64,000 nucleotides of DNA from an uncultured bacterium. Lineage in GTDB: Bacteria > Planctomycetota > UBA8108 > UBA1146. Each line of letters opens with the position of its first letter. Within the stretch, counting starts at the first letter, position 1. Made by a program: the position numbers and the translations under genes. Below the pieces are notes generated by a model, which was given only the letters and a program-made list of their open reading frames with translations, was not told the DNA's origin and searched no databases. Shown piece by piece: positions 16,599 to 25,699 of this stretch. The stretch covers positions 55,550 to 119,549 of the forward strand of contig CAJXMG010000001.1 of NCBI GenBank assembly GCA_913056395.1, in the 5' to 3' direction.

Positions 16599-18602
16599 AT
16601 GTCAGACCTGATTCAGCGTCTCAAGCAGCGGAATGTTGAGAAAAGATCGGTGGAGGTTTCTCTCGACGGTCGCGTCCTTTACCTCGTGGATGACTCTGCA
16701 GCGATTCAACAGCAGTTGCAGGGGCAAGACCTGCCCATGAATCACGGTCTTCCATACCGGGACAATATTTCCACAGACGAGATGACCCCTGCTTACGTCT
16801 GCTACTACCACGACGAAACACTGGGCGAATTCCCCTATGTTGGATACTCGGCTTCGGGAGAATTTCCTTTCACGAGGAACTCTGTCAAAGAGGGTGGCTT
16901 TGCAGCAAGTGTCAGCGGCAAACGCAGAGGAAAAGGGTCCAGTCGAGAGGCTTCACCCTACGCAGAATTGTGCGCCGGAATCCATTTGGTCTTCGCTGAA
17001 AACATCGAACGGATCTACCAGCAAAATTGCCACAATCTTGGTTTGCTGACCTGCACAGATATGTCAGTGCTCGAGCAAATGATCGCAGGTGAAACCGTTT
17101 CTCTGGAAGCCTTCACCCGTGGCAAGGACCCCGTCACCACCCAAATCATCGAGTGGGGTGGACTCTTCGAATTCAATCTGGCGCGAATTCAGGGCAAGGT
17201 TGATCTTCCGGGTCCCAAGACTACAGCGGAGCCGCAAACGATTACCCAAAAGATCTTTGCCCGTCACCGGGTCGTCGATTCCTCCACCTACGAGGTGGGC
17301 GGGGACAGTGCGGTGGTCGGGGATGCGGGTTTCTTTGCGACAGATCTGCGCTTCAGCCATGAGTACGTGACTCCTATGGCAGCGACCTTCTTTGAGGAAA
17401 AGGTGGGCAAGGGCGAGCCGCTCAATGACCCCGGATCCATCATTCTGTTCCGTGATCATTTGACCTTCCTTGAGCAGGCAATGACCCCCGAGCGCAAGAA
17501 GATGGGCCTTCTGAACACTGCTGAGCAGTTGAAGATCAAGCAGCAAGACTTTGCTGATACCTACGATTTGACACTTCACGGTGAAACGGAACACGGCGGT
17601 TCAGAGGCGATCTGTCACTCCAAAATCTTGCAGGATTACGCCGAGCCTGGACACCTGATCATCGGCAGTGACTCTCACACTCCCCATTCGGGAGCGGTGG
17701 GCTGTGTGGCATTTGGTGTCGGCACCACTGCTATCTTCAATTCGTGGATCACCCGTGACGTTTATTCTTTGGTCCCGGAGTCGGTACGGATTGAAGTGCG
17801 TGGAAAGCGCCCGGATGGTGTCACCGCCAAGGATATGATGCTGGCGATCCTCAGAACTCCTTACGTAGCCGACGGACATGCGATCGGAAAAATGGTCGAG
17901 TATTGCGGTGAAGCAGTGCGTGATCTTTCCATCGACGAACGGGCAACGATGACCAACATGGCTGCCGAAGTGGGAGCTTTTAGTGGAATCGTATGTCCCG
18001 ACGAGAAAACCGTCGAATTCCTGGTCGCTGAACGGGGGATGGATGAGGCCCGCGCACGAGAGCTCTGTGAAGGGCTCGAAAGCGACGAGGGTGCTGACTA
18101 CTGTCACGAGATTGTGATCGACGCCGCCTCCCTTGAGCCACTGATCGCGCTTCCAGGGGATCCCGGGAATGGACTGGAGATCTCCAAGTTGGATGAATCT
18201 GTGCGCATCGATATTGCCTATGGTGGTTCCTGTACCGCCGGCAAAAAAGAGGACATGGATATGTATGCCCTCGTTCTCAAGGCGGGGCTTGAGCGCGGTG
18301 AGCGTGTTCCAGAAGGGGTAGAGTTCTGGATCCAGTTCGGTTCACAGGAGGTCAAGGAGTACTGCAGGGAACAGGGCTATCTGGAAATCTTCGAAAAAGC
18401 CGGTGCCCAGGTGATCGAGCCCTCTTGTGGTGCCTGCATCAATGCTGGACCGGGAATCAGTCGATCTCCGGACCAGGTCAGCGTCAGTGCCATCAACAGG
18501 AACTTCCCGGGACGATCGGGGCCAGGCCAGATGTACCTCGCCAGTCCTTTGACGGTGGCTGCCAGTGCTCTTGCCGGTGAAATCGTCGCCTTTGAGGGGT
18601 AG
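16599..18602 (+). CDS. Aconitase-family hydratase with N-terminal swivel domain
   Basis: This 4Fe-4S hydro-lyase is most likely the citrate/isocitrate aconitase of the TCA cycle. In the 667 residues the order of domains is reversed relative to AcnA/LeuC-LeuD fusions. Residues about 50-165 are the LeuD-like swivel domain (NISTDEMTPA, GKRRGKGSSREASPYAE), and residues about 215-665 are the catalytic part. Cluster ligands are C369 (in GAVGC), C610 and C613 (SCGAC); GSDSHTPHS at 356-364 is the usual active-site motif. AcnB shares a swivel-first order but is about 200 residues longer, with an extra N-terminal domain. GGAG lies 8 bases before the ATG. A homoaconitase role cannot be ruled out. Confidence 0.82.
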   Translation: MSDLIQRLKQRNVEKRSVEVSLDGRVLYLVDDSAAIQQQLQGQDLPMNHGLPYRDNISTDEMTPAYVCYYHDETLGEFPYVGYSASGEFPFTRNSVKEGGFAASVSGKRRGKGSSREASPYAELCAGIHLVFAENIERIYQQNCHNLGLLTCTDMSVLEQMIAGETVSLEAFTRGKDPVTTQIIEWGGLFEFNLARIQGKVDLPGPKTTAEPQTITQKIFARHRVVDSSTYEVGGDSAVVGDAGFFATDLRFSHEYVTPMAATFFEEKVGKGEPLNDPGSIILFRDHLTFLEQAMTPERKKMGLLNTAEQLKIKQQDFADTYDLTLHGETEHGGSEAICHSKILQDYAEPGHLIIGSDSHTPHSGAVGCVAFGVGTTAIFNSWITRDVYSLVPESVRIEVRGKRPDGVTAKDMMLAILRTPYVADGHAIGKMVEYCGEAVRDLSIDERATMTNMAAEVGAFSGIVCPDEKTVEFLVAERGMDEARARELCEGLESDEGADYCHEIVIDAASLEPLIALPGDPGNGLEISKLDESVRIDIAYGGSCTAGKKEDMDMYALVLKAGLERGERVPEGVEFWIQFGSQEVKEYCREQGYLEIFEKAGAQVIEPSCGACINAGPGISRSPDQVSVSAINRNFPGRSGPGQMYLASPLTVAASALAGEIVAFEG

Positions 18603-18647
18603 TGACCGGCGATAGCCTGTCAGAGTTCTTGTCCATACTGTCCTCGG

Positions 18648-18670
18648 GCCGGTACTCAGGGAGTACCGGC
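18648..18670. terminator. Perfect 10-bp stem-loop between convergent genes
   Basis: GCCGGTACTC and GAGTACCGGC pair perfectly around a 3-base loop. It lies 46 bases after the aconitase stop and covers the stop region of the convergent hypothetical gene. No U-run follows on either strand, so it is either a factor-dependent bidirectional terminator or an mRNA 3'-end stabiliser. Confidence 0.5.
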
Positions 18671-19048
18671 AATGAGACGAAGCTCCATTCGTTTCTGAAC
18701 CTGCTCCCGAATCGGCTTGATCAGTTCCTCCCATGATCTTCCTTCAAGGGCAGGTCGGTTCTTGAAGTATGCCTGAGGAATTTGAAGGGCTGTCTTCGCA
18801 AGGAAATCCCTTACGACAGGAAAGCAGCGCGGGTCTCCAGCACTGAACATGGGGTCGAGGTCCTGCCACCAAAGTTCCCCGCGGTGCAGGATGAGTTGAT
18901 CCGAATCGTCAACAGGTGAGTGGAATTCGTTTTCAAGTTCATGAATGATGTGGCGAATCAGGGGCAATGACCCCTCGGTGATTCGGGTTTCGACCCGTCG
19001 CATCTGTTCCAGTGCGTGCATTTTTTTCTGCAACGAATCGTGATCCAT
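18656..19048 (-). CDS. Hypothetical protein
   Basis: The protein has about 130 residues and no recognisable domain. It is mainly helical: residues 3-40 contain a charged amphipathic stretch with a conserved-looking LPLIRHIIHELE, followed by a central part rich in Asp and Trp and a C-terminal helix. I took the ATG at 19048 because AGGGA lies about 8 bases upstream; the frame is open to 19114, where it would meet the divergent DUF72 start. It could be an independent gene or share a promoter region with that gene. Confidence rests on its open length and codon quality only. Confidence 0.55.
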   Translation of the reverse strand: MDHDSLQKKMHALEQMRRVETRITEGSLPLIRHIIHELENEFHSPVDDSDQLILHRGELWWQDLDPMFSAGDPRCFPVVRDFLAKTALQIPQAYFKNRPALEGRSWEELIKPIREQVQKRMELRLIAGTP

Positions 19049-19113
19049 CGTGAGATCCCTTTCTTCGGGAGAGCCATGGACAGATCGCAGTAAGGGTTTG
19101 AGGGAAGGCTTCA

Positions 19114-19947
19114 ATGTTCGAAGGAGATCCCGGGGTTCGCATGGGAACCTCCTCCTGGTCTGAGAAAAGTTGGGTCGGATCCTTCTATCCTGAAGAAACC
19201 GGTCCTGCCGATTTCCTCAAACATTACTCACTGCGTTACGACACAGTAGAAATCGATTCGACCTATTACGCCACCCCCCGGGATTCGACGGTCAAGAATT
19301 GGCGTAAACGAACTCCGGATGAATTCCTTTTCACAGCCAAGGTTCCCCGAGAGATCACCCATGAGCGAGTTCTGGTCGATGCGAGGGAGTCGATGGAGAT
19401 CTTCGTCGAATCGATGCAATGGTTGGGGGAGAAGTTGGGGCCACTGCTCCTGCAGTTCCCCTATTTCAACCGAAAGACGTTTTCGGGTCCGGTGCAATTT
19501 CTACAGCGCCTCGAAAGGTTTTTACCCCACTTTACCGGAGAGGTTTCACTGGTGGTGGAGGTGCGAAATCCGAATTGGGTTCATCCGAATCTGGTCGAAG
19601 TTGTTGAGGGCTGTGGAGCGACTCTCGCATGGGTCGATCAGGGTTGGATGCCAGAGGCACAGGAATGGATTGAAAGACTGGGTCCACCGCGAGGACAGAA
19701 TGGCTATTTCCGGTTTCTGGGTGACCGAAAGGAAACGGAGGCGCTGACCCAGACCTGGGATCAACAGGTGTTGGATCCCAGAGAGCGACTACAACCGTGG
19801 GTTGAAATCATGAAGTCATTCAGGGCCAGTGGCGGTGACGTTTTCGGCTTCTTCAACAATCACTATGCCGGTCATGCGCCCGCGACGCTGGAAGACTTTC
19901 GGACCTTGTGGGAGTCCGATCACTCATCTTCATCCTCGGGGGAATAA
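19114..19947 (+). CDS. DUF72 (YecE-like) protein
   Basis: This 277-residue protein belongs to the YecE/DUF72 family, a TIM-barrel fold of unproven function. Characteristic parts are RMGTSSWSEKSWVGSFYP at the start, YDTVEIDSTYYATP, the strand FLFTAKVPREITHE, LGPLLLQFPYF, VEVRNPNW, and the C-terminal FGFFNNHYAGHAP. Key polar residues of the presumed barrel centre (Glu in VEID, Lys in AKVP, Arg in VEVRN, the NNHYAGHAP motif) are all present. Its last 28 bases overlap the 3' end of pyruvate kinase on the other strand, so the two transcripts collide tail to tail. Confidence 0.88.
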   Translation: MFEGDPGVRMGTSSWSEKSWVGSFYPEETGPADFLKHYSLRYDTVEIDSTYYATPRDSTVKNWRKRTPDEFLFTAKVPREITHERVLVDARESMEIFVESMQWLGEKLGPLLLQFPYFNRKTFSGPVQFLQRLERFLPHFTGEVSLVVEVRNPNWVHPNLVEVVEGCGATLAWVDQGWMPEAQEWIERLGPPRGQNGYFRFLGDRKETEALTQTWDQQVLDPRERLQPWVEIMKSFRASGGDVFGFFNNHYAGHAPATLEDFRTLWESDHSSSSSGE

Positions 19948-21398
19948 CCGGTTTCCAGTCCCGGCCATGATCCCACCCTGTAAACGAGCATCAGGTTGGT
20001 TTTACCCATTTTGTGAGTGGGTGCGCCCATGAGCAGAACCAGTTTGTCACCGGAAACTGCCAGTCCGTCTTCCTGAAGAGTCCTGTCGAGAATCTCGATC
20101 AGTTCATCGGTGGATGTCGCTGGGCGGATTTTGTAGGGCTTTACTCCCCATACGAGACTCAGTCTGTTTCTCACCTCAGGATGGGTGGTGAATGCCATGA
20201 TCGGGCGTTCCGGTCTTCTTCTTGAAGCAAGGAGTGCAGTGGAACCGGACTGGGTGAAGGCGACCAGAGCATGGGCATTGACGTGATGGGCCAGTTGGCA
20301 GCCTGCGTCAGTCACCGCTTCAGGTGTCGAGTCGACCGAACGCTCTCGACGTCTGCGCTGGGTCATTCTTCCCGAGTTGTTTTCCGTATAAGAGATGACG
20401 TCTGCCATCATCTGTACCGATTCTACAGGATACTGGCCAATCGCTGTTTCTGAAGACAGCATGACGGCGTCGGTTCCATCGAGAACCGCATTGGCGACAT
20501 CGCTGGCTTCGGCTCGGGTTGGTCGGGGATTGTAGGTCATGCTGTCGAGCATCTGTGTCGCAGTAATGGTGGGTTTACCCAACCTCAAACCTTCAGCGAT
20601 GATCTGCTTTTGAAAGAGAGGGACCTGTTGGGGAGGAATCTCCACACCCAAATCCCCACGTGCGACCATCGTTCCCCAGGACTTTTGCAGAATCTCGTTG
20701 AGATTGGTGACCGCAGCCGGTTTTTCGATTTTCGAAATGATGGGAATCTGCACTCCCTCAGCATTGAGAATGTCATGAAGTTTTTGGACGTCCTGTTGTT
20801 TTCGAACGAATGATAGCGCCAGAAAGTCTACTTTCTCTTTCACGGCAAAAAGAACGTCTTCCTGATCCTTGTCCGTGATGGCGGGAGCAGAGACTTTGGT
20901 CTCGGGCAGGTTGATTCCCTTGCGAGGATGAATTAGCCCAGAGTTGAGAGCTTTTGCGATGACCAATCCCGATTCCACTCGAATCGTTTCAAGGGCGATG
21001 TTTCCGTCATCGATGAGGATCGGTTCTCCAACCTTGAGGTCCTGATCGAGCAGGTCGTAGTCACTGCCAATCTCACCCGCCTCGGGTTCACGATTGACCG
21101 CAAAGGCGACCTCGGCACCGGACTCGACAGGGATCGGGTCACCTGAAAAATCAGAGACTCTGATTTTGGGACCCTGAAGATCGTAGAGAATCCCCACCGG
21201 TTTACCGACTTTTTGTGAGACTTCACGAACCAGGTTCATCGTTTGTCGATCTCGGTCGTGGGCTCCATGGGAGGCATTGATCCTGACGACGTCGAGCCCG
21301 GATTCCATCATTTTTGCGAGGATCTCCGGATCGGAGGAGGCGGGGCCCAGAGTGGCGACGATCTTCGTCTGCCTGAGGGGTTGTGGTGTATATGTCAT
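19920..21398 (-). CDS. pyk: Pyruvate kinase
   Basis: Pyruvate kinase converts phosphoenolpyruvate and ADP to pyruvate and ATP, the last step of glycolysis. The 492 residues include TKIVATLGPASSD at the start, VVRINASHG (substrate Arg), YDLQGPKIRV, FLALSFVRKQQDV, ISKIEKPAAV (catalytic Lys), MVARGDLGVEIP and the metal-binding and nucleotide-binding ATQMLDSM. The C-terminal alpha/beta domain is present, as in allosteric forms. The ATG at 21398 has no strong Shine-Dalgarno. The gene stands alone and overlaps the DUF72 gene by 28 bases at its 3' end. Confidence 0.96.
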   Translation of the reverse strand: MTYTPQPLRQTKIVATLGPASSDPEILAKMMESGLDVVRINASHGAHDRDRQTMNLVREVSQKVGKPVGILYDLQGPKIRVSDFSGDPIPVESGAEVAFAVNREPEAGEIGSDYDLLDQDLKVGEPILIDDGNIALETIRVESGLVIAKALNSGLIHPRKGINLPETKVSAPAITDKDQEDVLFAVKEKVDFLALSFVRKQQDVQKLHDILNAEGVQIPIISKIEKPAAVTNLNEILQKSWGTMVARGDLGVEIPPQQVPLFQKQIIAEGLRLGKPTITATQMLDSMTYNPRPTRAEASDVANAVLDGTDAVMLSSETAIGQYPVESVQMMADVISYTENNSGRMTQRRRRERSVDSTPEAVTDAGCQLAHHVNAHALVAFTQSGSTALLASRRRPERPIMAFTTHPEVRNRLSLVWGVKPYKIRPATSTDELIEILDRTLQEDGLAVSGDKLVLLMGAPTHKMGKTNLMLVYRVGSWPGLETGYSPEDEDE

Positions 21399-21448
21399 GG
21401 CTCAAGTTTCCAGATTGTGGCCTCGGGTGTAAAGGGAACCCACCAACT

Positions 21449-21489
21449 AAAAAAAGAACCCGTGGATCCGCTGGATCCACGGGTTCTTT
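21449..21489 (-). terminator. Strong intrinsic terminator
   Basis: A 17-bp perfect stem (21453-21469 with 21473-21489, 3-base loop) ends on the minus strand in a run of seven U, three of them part of the stem base. It lies 25 bases after the stop of the secreted dockerin-like gene and just before the pyk start, insulating the two. Confidence 0.9.
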
Positions 21490-21513
21490 ACCAAGTATTC
21501 CCAATCGGCCTTA

Positions 21514-22851
21514 TCAGGGGCAGGGGGGGAAGTTTGCACAATCGATGGCATCGGTGTCGGTGGCGTCAAGACCACAGTCCGGATAGGGCGCCGGGGGGTT
21601 ATTGCCATTGCTGAACAGGTTGGTCAGAAGGAAGACCGGGTCACTGATGTCAAAGGCTCCATCATCATTCAGGTCACAGGCGTCACCACATTGGGGAGTA
21701 CCTGCACCACCGAAGAGGAAACTGAGCGCTGAGACGACGTCAGCGATGTTGTTGTTTCCATCAACGTTACAGTCTCCACGCACGAAAGTTGGTCCCTCTT
21801 CACAAAGGAGGGAACAGCTGAGTGTATTGACGGAATCACCGCAGATGTCGACAGCCTCGACAGTGAAGTTTGCTCCAGCGGGGGAGAAGGGCAGGGAGCC
21901 GCTGCTGCTGGTGGCAGTGCCCGCAAGTGTGGCCACGAGTACCCCGTCGATGGAGACATTGATTGCAGAGTAGGGACCAGTGCCAGTCCAGTTCAAAAGG
22001 TATTCACAACCGGTTCCTGGAACGTTGGAGGTCAGTTCACAAGCCAGATTTGCAATCGGAGCAGGAGGGGTGAAAACCGGGCAACTGTCGAGAACACAAG
22101 CGTCCGCAGATTCAACACCGTTTGCCACACCTCTGACGCAGATCGTGTCATCAGAGAGTGGAAGTGTCACCATCGCAGAGGTCGCAGTTCCGCTCAGGGT
22201 TTGAACGAGTGAACCGGCCACTCTGATTTGGATGCTGTTGTAGTTGGCGTTGTTGCTCCACGAAATCATGGCATTGCAGGTGCAGGCATCGGCATTGCTG
22301 ACTACCGGCGTGGAAGGGGCGGGCACTGCGATGGCAACGTTTCCTCCGGTGGAGGTGGGGAAGACGCTGACTCCACCGACGGTGAAGACGATGTTGGTCG
22401 GCGGGTTACCCAGTGTGGTGACGGGGGTCAACGGAGTAAAGGTTCCGGGGGCAGCTGTCGCACTCACGGAGTAGTTGAGCACTGCCACTTCCTGGCCAGT
22501 ACCGACTGGAATCGAATCCAGAGATCCACCGAAGGTGGTGATGCAAGCGAGGATCACTCCAGGGCCATTGGCAGGGGCGAGGTCCTCGAAAAAGTATTCC
22601 GCACCGATGCCGCCATTGAGTTGGGAGGTGATGGCTCCCTGATCGATTCCCAGAGGGGTCAATACCGATCCATCGTGAGTCACTCCGAAGGAAAACCCGA
22701 GCACGGGTGCGGCGTTGTCGATATTCACGGAAACCTGAGTATTGCTTCCGGCAGCGGAAACAATGTCTGTGACGTCCAGTGAATACTGACCATGGACGGA
22801 TCCCGTGATCACTGACGCGAGAATGAATGCAAAGATCACTCGAAAATTCAT
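21514..22851 (-). CDS. Secreted cohesin-like/Fn3-like protein with C-terminal dockerin-type repeats
   Basis: This is an exported, probably cell-surface protein of 445 residues. Residues 1-22 are a signal peptide ending near SVHGQ. Residues about 25-165 form a beta-rich domain resembling cohesin or similar adhesion folds (VSVNIDNAAPVLGFSFGV start). Two Fn3-like segments follow, with paired Cys. The last 85 residues contain two dockerin-type calcium loops: DCNVDGNNNIAD and DLNDDGAFDISD, each followed by a helix ending in LF, plus several Cys. Such tails are typical of extracellular planctomycete proteins. CAGGAG lies 5 bases before the ATG, abutting a perfect palindrome. Confidence 0.8.
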   Translation of the reverse strand: MNFRVIFAFILASVITGSVHGQYSLDVTDIVSAAGSNTQVSVNIDNAAPVLGFSFGVTHDGSVLTPLGIDQGAITSQLNGGIGAEYFFEDLAPANGPGVILACITTFGGSLDSIPVGTGQEVAVLNYSVSATAAPGTFTPLTPVTTLGNPPTNIVFTVGGVSVFPTSTGGNVAIAVPAPSTPVVSNADACTCNAMISWSNNANYNSIQIRVAGSLVQTLSGTATSAMVTLPLSDDTICVRGVANGVESADACVLDSCPVFTPPAPIANLACELTSNVPGTGCEYLLNWTGTGPYSAINVSIDGVLVATLAGTATSSSGSLPFSPAGANFTVEAVDICGDSVNTLSCSLLCEEGPTFVRGDCNVDGNNNIADVVSALSFLFGGAGTPQCGDACDLNDDGAFDISDPVFLLTNLFSNGNNPPAPYPDCGLDATDTDAIDCANFPPCP

Positions 22852-22860
22852 GACAGCTCC

Positions 22861-22876
22861 TGACCTTTAAAGGTCA
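22861..22876. promoter_or_regulatory. Perfect 16-bp palindrome abutting the ribosome-binding site
   Basis: TGACCTTTAAAGGTCA is fully self-complementary. On the minus strand it lies immediately before the GGAGC of the secreted-protein gene, 9 bases from its ATG. It could be an operator or, as an mRNA hairpin, control ribosome access. Confidence 0.5.
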
Positions 22877-22915
22877 TATGAGAAATCCGGGAGGGGTGGT
22901 TACCCGGAAAAATAC

Positions 22916-22935
22916 AAATCGGGAAGCCCCGATTT
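22916..22935. other. Stem-loop, 8-bp perfect stem
   Basis: AAATCGGG and CCCGATTT pair around an AAGC tetraloop. On the minus strand it is in the leader of the secreted-protein gene, 65 bases before the start. There is no proper U-run, so leader structure or an operator is more likely than a terminator. Confidence 0.4.
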
Positions 22936-23252
22936 CGACCGCTTTAGCGGCGGAATCATAACGATCGAATCCTACAACCCATATTTGAACCATGAATTCG
23001 GGCAGGGGCAAGATCGTCAGTGGGTTGCTGGAGCCAATTTTGGGCGGAAATCTGCGCGGGAAAGGGGCACGTTGGGCAATGGGAGAGCTTTGTATCGCTT
23101 TCAGTGATCTGGTCGAAACGCTAACATCAGGACATGAAACGATACGTCCCCCGTTCTGTTTGGAGAAATCCCCTCAGACCTCACACCGGGACCTGTCAGA
23201 TGAGAACGATGAAATCCACGGGCATGTCCTGTGAAATCAGAGGTGATCACCA

Positions 23253-24302
23253 ATGAGCGAGATGATGAAAGCTCTGGTCAAACCCGGCCCTGAGCCAGGA
23301 TTGCGATTGGAAGAGCGTCCAGTCCCCACGATGGAGGCTGGAGACGTTCGCATCCGCGTGGAAGCGACTTCCGTGTGTGGAACTGATCTGCACATTTACA
23401 ACTGGGACCGGTGGGCACAGTCCAAGGTTTCCCAACCACTGATCGTTGGCCACGAGTTCTGTGGTGAAGTCATCGAAGTCGGATCTGCTGTCAGCGGATT
23501 CAAGGTGGGTGACAAGGTTGCAGCAGAATCCCACGTATTCTGTGGAACCTGTCGTCACTGCACCGAAGGCCAGGCCCACATCTGTGAGAATGAAAAAATT
23601 ATTGGCGTCCAGAGAGACGGCTGTTTTGCAGAACAGATCGTCATGCCGGAACGCTGTGTGTGGAAGTCTCCGGAGGGTTTGCCGGTCGAGATCGCGACCC
23701 TCCAGGAACCGCTGGGAAATTCTGTTCACGTGGCAATGTCCGGAAGTGTCTCAGGCAAGGACGTTCTCGTCACAGGTTGTGGCCCTACCGGATTATTTAG
23801 CATGGCCATCGCCAAAAAGTGTGGAGCGCGTTCGGTGACCGCCGTGGATGTCCAGGCCTACCGTTTGGATTTGGCCAGAGCATTGGGGGCGGATGAAGCC
23901 TGGAACCCGATGGAAGTGGACCTGGTTGACGCCTACATGAAAAAGACGGGCGGCAAGGGTGCCGATGTGGTCTTTGAAATGTCTGGAAATGACAAGGCCA
24001 TCGAGGATGGCCTCCGTTGTTTGGCTCGGGGAGGGGACTTCCGCTTCTTTGGTGTGCCTTCCGATCGGGTTTCCGTCGACCTTGCCAGAGATGTGATTTT
24101 CAAGGGTTCCCGTCTGCAGGGGATCATTGGTCGCAAGGTTTGGGATACATGGAAAGACATGGACCGGCTCCTCAAAGAGGGTCTGGATCTCACTCCCATC
24201 GTGACGCACAAAATTGCCCTCGAGGATTACGAGACCGCCTTCGAACTGATTCGTCAGGGCCAGTGCGGAAAAGTGGTGATGTTCCCCGGTGAAGGTGTTT
24301 GA
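23253..24302 (+). CDS. tdh: L-threonine 3-dehydrogenase
   Basis: The enzyme oxidises threonine to 2-amino-3-ketobutyrate with NAD. It is a zinc-dependent medium-chain dehydrogenase of 349 residues. The catalytic zinc site uses the Cys in SVCGTDLHIYNWD and the GHEFCGEV motif. Structural zinc Cys are in CGTCRHC and the nearby HIC. The Rossmann motif is GCGPTGLFSMA. The tryptophan-containing YNWD segment after the catalytic Cys is typical of Tdh rather than of alcohol dehydrogenases. GAGGTGAT precedes the ATG. Kbl, which uses the product, follows 78 bases downstream, which makes the assignment strong. Confidence 0.95.
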   Translation: MSEMMKALVKPGPEPGLRLEERPVPTMEAGDVRIRVEATSVCGTDLHIYNWDRWAQSKVSQPLIVGHEFCGEVIEVGSAVSGFKVGDKVAAESHVFCGTCRHCTEGQAHICENEKIIGVQRDGCFAEQIVMPERCVWKSPEGLPVEIATLQEPLGNSVHVAMSGSVSGKDVLVTGCGPTGLFSMAIAKKCGARSVTAVDVQAYRLDLARALGADEAWNPMEVDLVDAYMKKTGGKGADVVFEMSGNDKAIEDGLRCLARGGDFRFFGVPSDRVSVDLARDVIFKGSRLQGIIGRKVWDTWKDMDRLLKEGLDLTPIVTHKIALEDYETAFELIRQGQCGKVVMFPGEGV

Positions 24303-24380
24303 GTCACCCGTGGTTTATGACGACGCCCACAGTAAGAGTGCCCTGGCCTTGTAAGGGTTAGGGAAGGAAGAGAGTGACAG

Positions 24381-25565
24381 ATGTTTTCTGCAAGAGACCG
24401 TTTTGTCGAAGAACTGCAATCGATTGAAGAAGCGGGTCTTTGGAAGCGCGAAAGAGTCATCACTTCCCCCCAGGGGTCACAGATTGCCACAGCAGAGGGC
24501 GAAGCCCTGAATTTTTGTGCAAACAATTATCTGGGGCTCTCCAGTCACCCCGAAATCATTGGAGCGGCAAGAGAAGCCCTCGATTCCCATGGGTTCGGCC
24601 TGAGTTCTGTTCGATTTATCTGTGGTACCCAGGATATTCACAAGCAGTTGGAAGAGCGGATCTCCAGATTCCTCGGGACGGAAGACTCCATTCTCTACAC
24701 CTCCTGCTTTGATGCCAATGCCGGGCTTTTCGAGACGATTCTCGGGCCTGAGGATGCCGTGATTTCTGACGAGTTGAATCATGCTTCCATCATCGATGGT
24801 GTCCGTTTGTGCAAGGCTTCAAGGTTTCGATACAAACACAGGGACATGCAGGATCTGGAAAGATGCCTCTCCGAATCGGCCAGCTCGAGAACGCGTCTGG
24901 TTGTGACAGATGGTGCATTCAGCATGCATGGGGTCCTGGCACCGTTGGCAGATATCGCAGAACTTTGTGACCGTCATGACGCAATTCTGGTCGTGGACGA
25001 TAGTCATGCGACCGGTTTTGTCGGCGAGACCGGACGAGGGACACCGGAGTACTTTGGAGTTCAGGACCGGGTCGACATCATCACCAGCACCCTGGGCAAG
25101 GCCCTCGGTGGGGCCAGTGGGGGATTCACCAGTGGACACCGTGAAATTGTCGAGATTCTTCGCCAGAGATCGAGACCCTACCTCTTTTCCAATACTCTGG
25201 CGCCGACCATCGTCACCGCCGGAATCCGTGTCCTCGATCTCATCGATGCTGAGCCGGAGAGGGTGCGCAAGTCCCGCGAAAATACCCTCCAGTTCCGCGA
25301 CGGAATGTCCGCAGCCGGTTTTGACATCGCTGCCGGAGACCACCCCATCGTGCCGATCATGATCGGTGATGAGCGCAAGACGATGGAAATGGCGACAGCG
25401 ATGAACGAGCGCGGCATCTTTGTCGTCGGGTTCTCCTACCCGGTTGTGCCCAAGGGACAAGCCCGGATTCGGGTCCAGATTTCAGCGGGGCACACCACCG
25501 AACAGATCGATCATGCCATCGGAGTCTTTACCGAAGTCGGCAAGGATCTGGGGCTTTTGCGCTGA
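24381..25565 (+). CDS. kbl: Glycine C-acetyltransferase (2-amino-3-ketobutyrate CoA ligase)
   Basis: Kbl cleaves 2-amino-3-ketobutyrate with CoA to glycine and acetyl-CoA. It is a PLP enzyme of the alpha-oxoamine synthase family, 394 residues. Motifs: NFCANNYLGLSSHPE, FGLSSVRFICGTQ, DELNHASIIDG, VVDDSHATGFVG, and the PLP Lys in STLGKALGGASGGF. The spacing to tdh and the same direction indicate a tdh-kbl operon for threonine catabolism. A short AAGGAAGAGAG stretch precedes the ATG. Confidence 0.96.
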   Translation: MFSARDRFVEELQSIEEAGLWKRERVITSPQGSQIATAEGEALNFCANNYLGLSSHPEIIGAAREALDSHGFGLSSVRFICGTQDIHKQLEERISRFLGTEDSILYTSCFDANAGLFETILGPEDAVISDELNHASIIDGVRLCKASRFRYKHRDMQDLERCLSESASSRTRLVVTDGAFSMHGVLAPLADIAELCDRHDAILVVDDSHATGFVGETGRGTPEYFGVQDRVDIITSTLGKALGGASGGFTSGHREIVEILRQRSRPYLFSNTLAPTIVTAGIRVLDLIDAEPERVRKSRENTLQFRDGMSAAGFDIAAGDHPIVPIMIGDERKTMEMATAMNERGIFVVGFSYPVVPKGQARIRVQISAGHTTEQIDHAIGVFTEVGKDLGLLR

Positions 25566-25699
25566 GTGTGGTGTCCTTAACCCAAGGCCTGAGAGGGTCG
25601 GCGGTCGAGATAATGCCCTGATTTCTTCCCCGGGGAGGGCTTCCACTTGCCCTTGGCCGGGCTTCTCACGATAGTGTGCCCATAGGATCTGGAGGAGCG

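Larger units (their letters stand above)
22852..23252. other. Intergenic region with several inverted repeats
   Basis: There are 401 bases between two divergent genes. The left part holds a 16-bp palindrome, a 5-bp hairpin around 22887-22907, an 8-bp stem-loop at 22916-22935 and CCGC-TTTA-GCGG at 22939-22950. The right part, before tdh, is ordinary; an 80-codon open frame there (22992-23234) has no protein-like character. I found no convincing -35/-10 pair. Confidence 0.55.

Noticed and set aside
22992..23234. Open frame of 80 codons before tdh
   Set aside because: No ribosome-binding site and no protein-like pattern; it lies in a control region.
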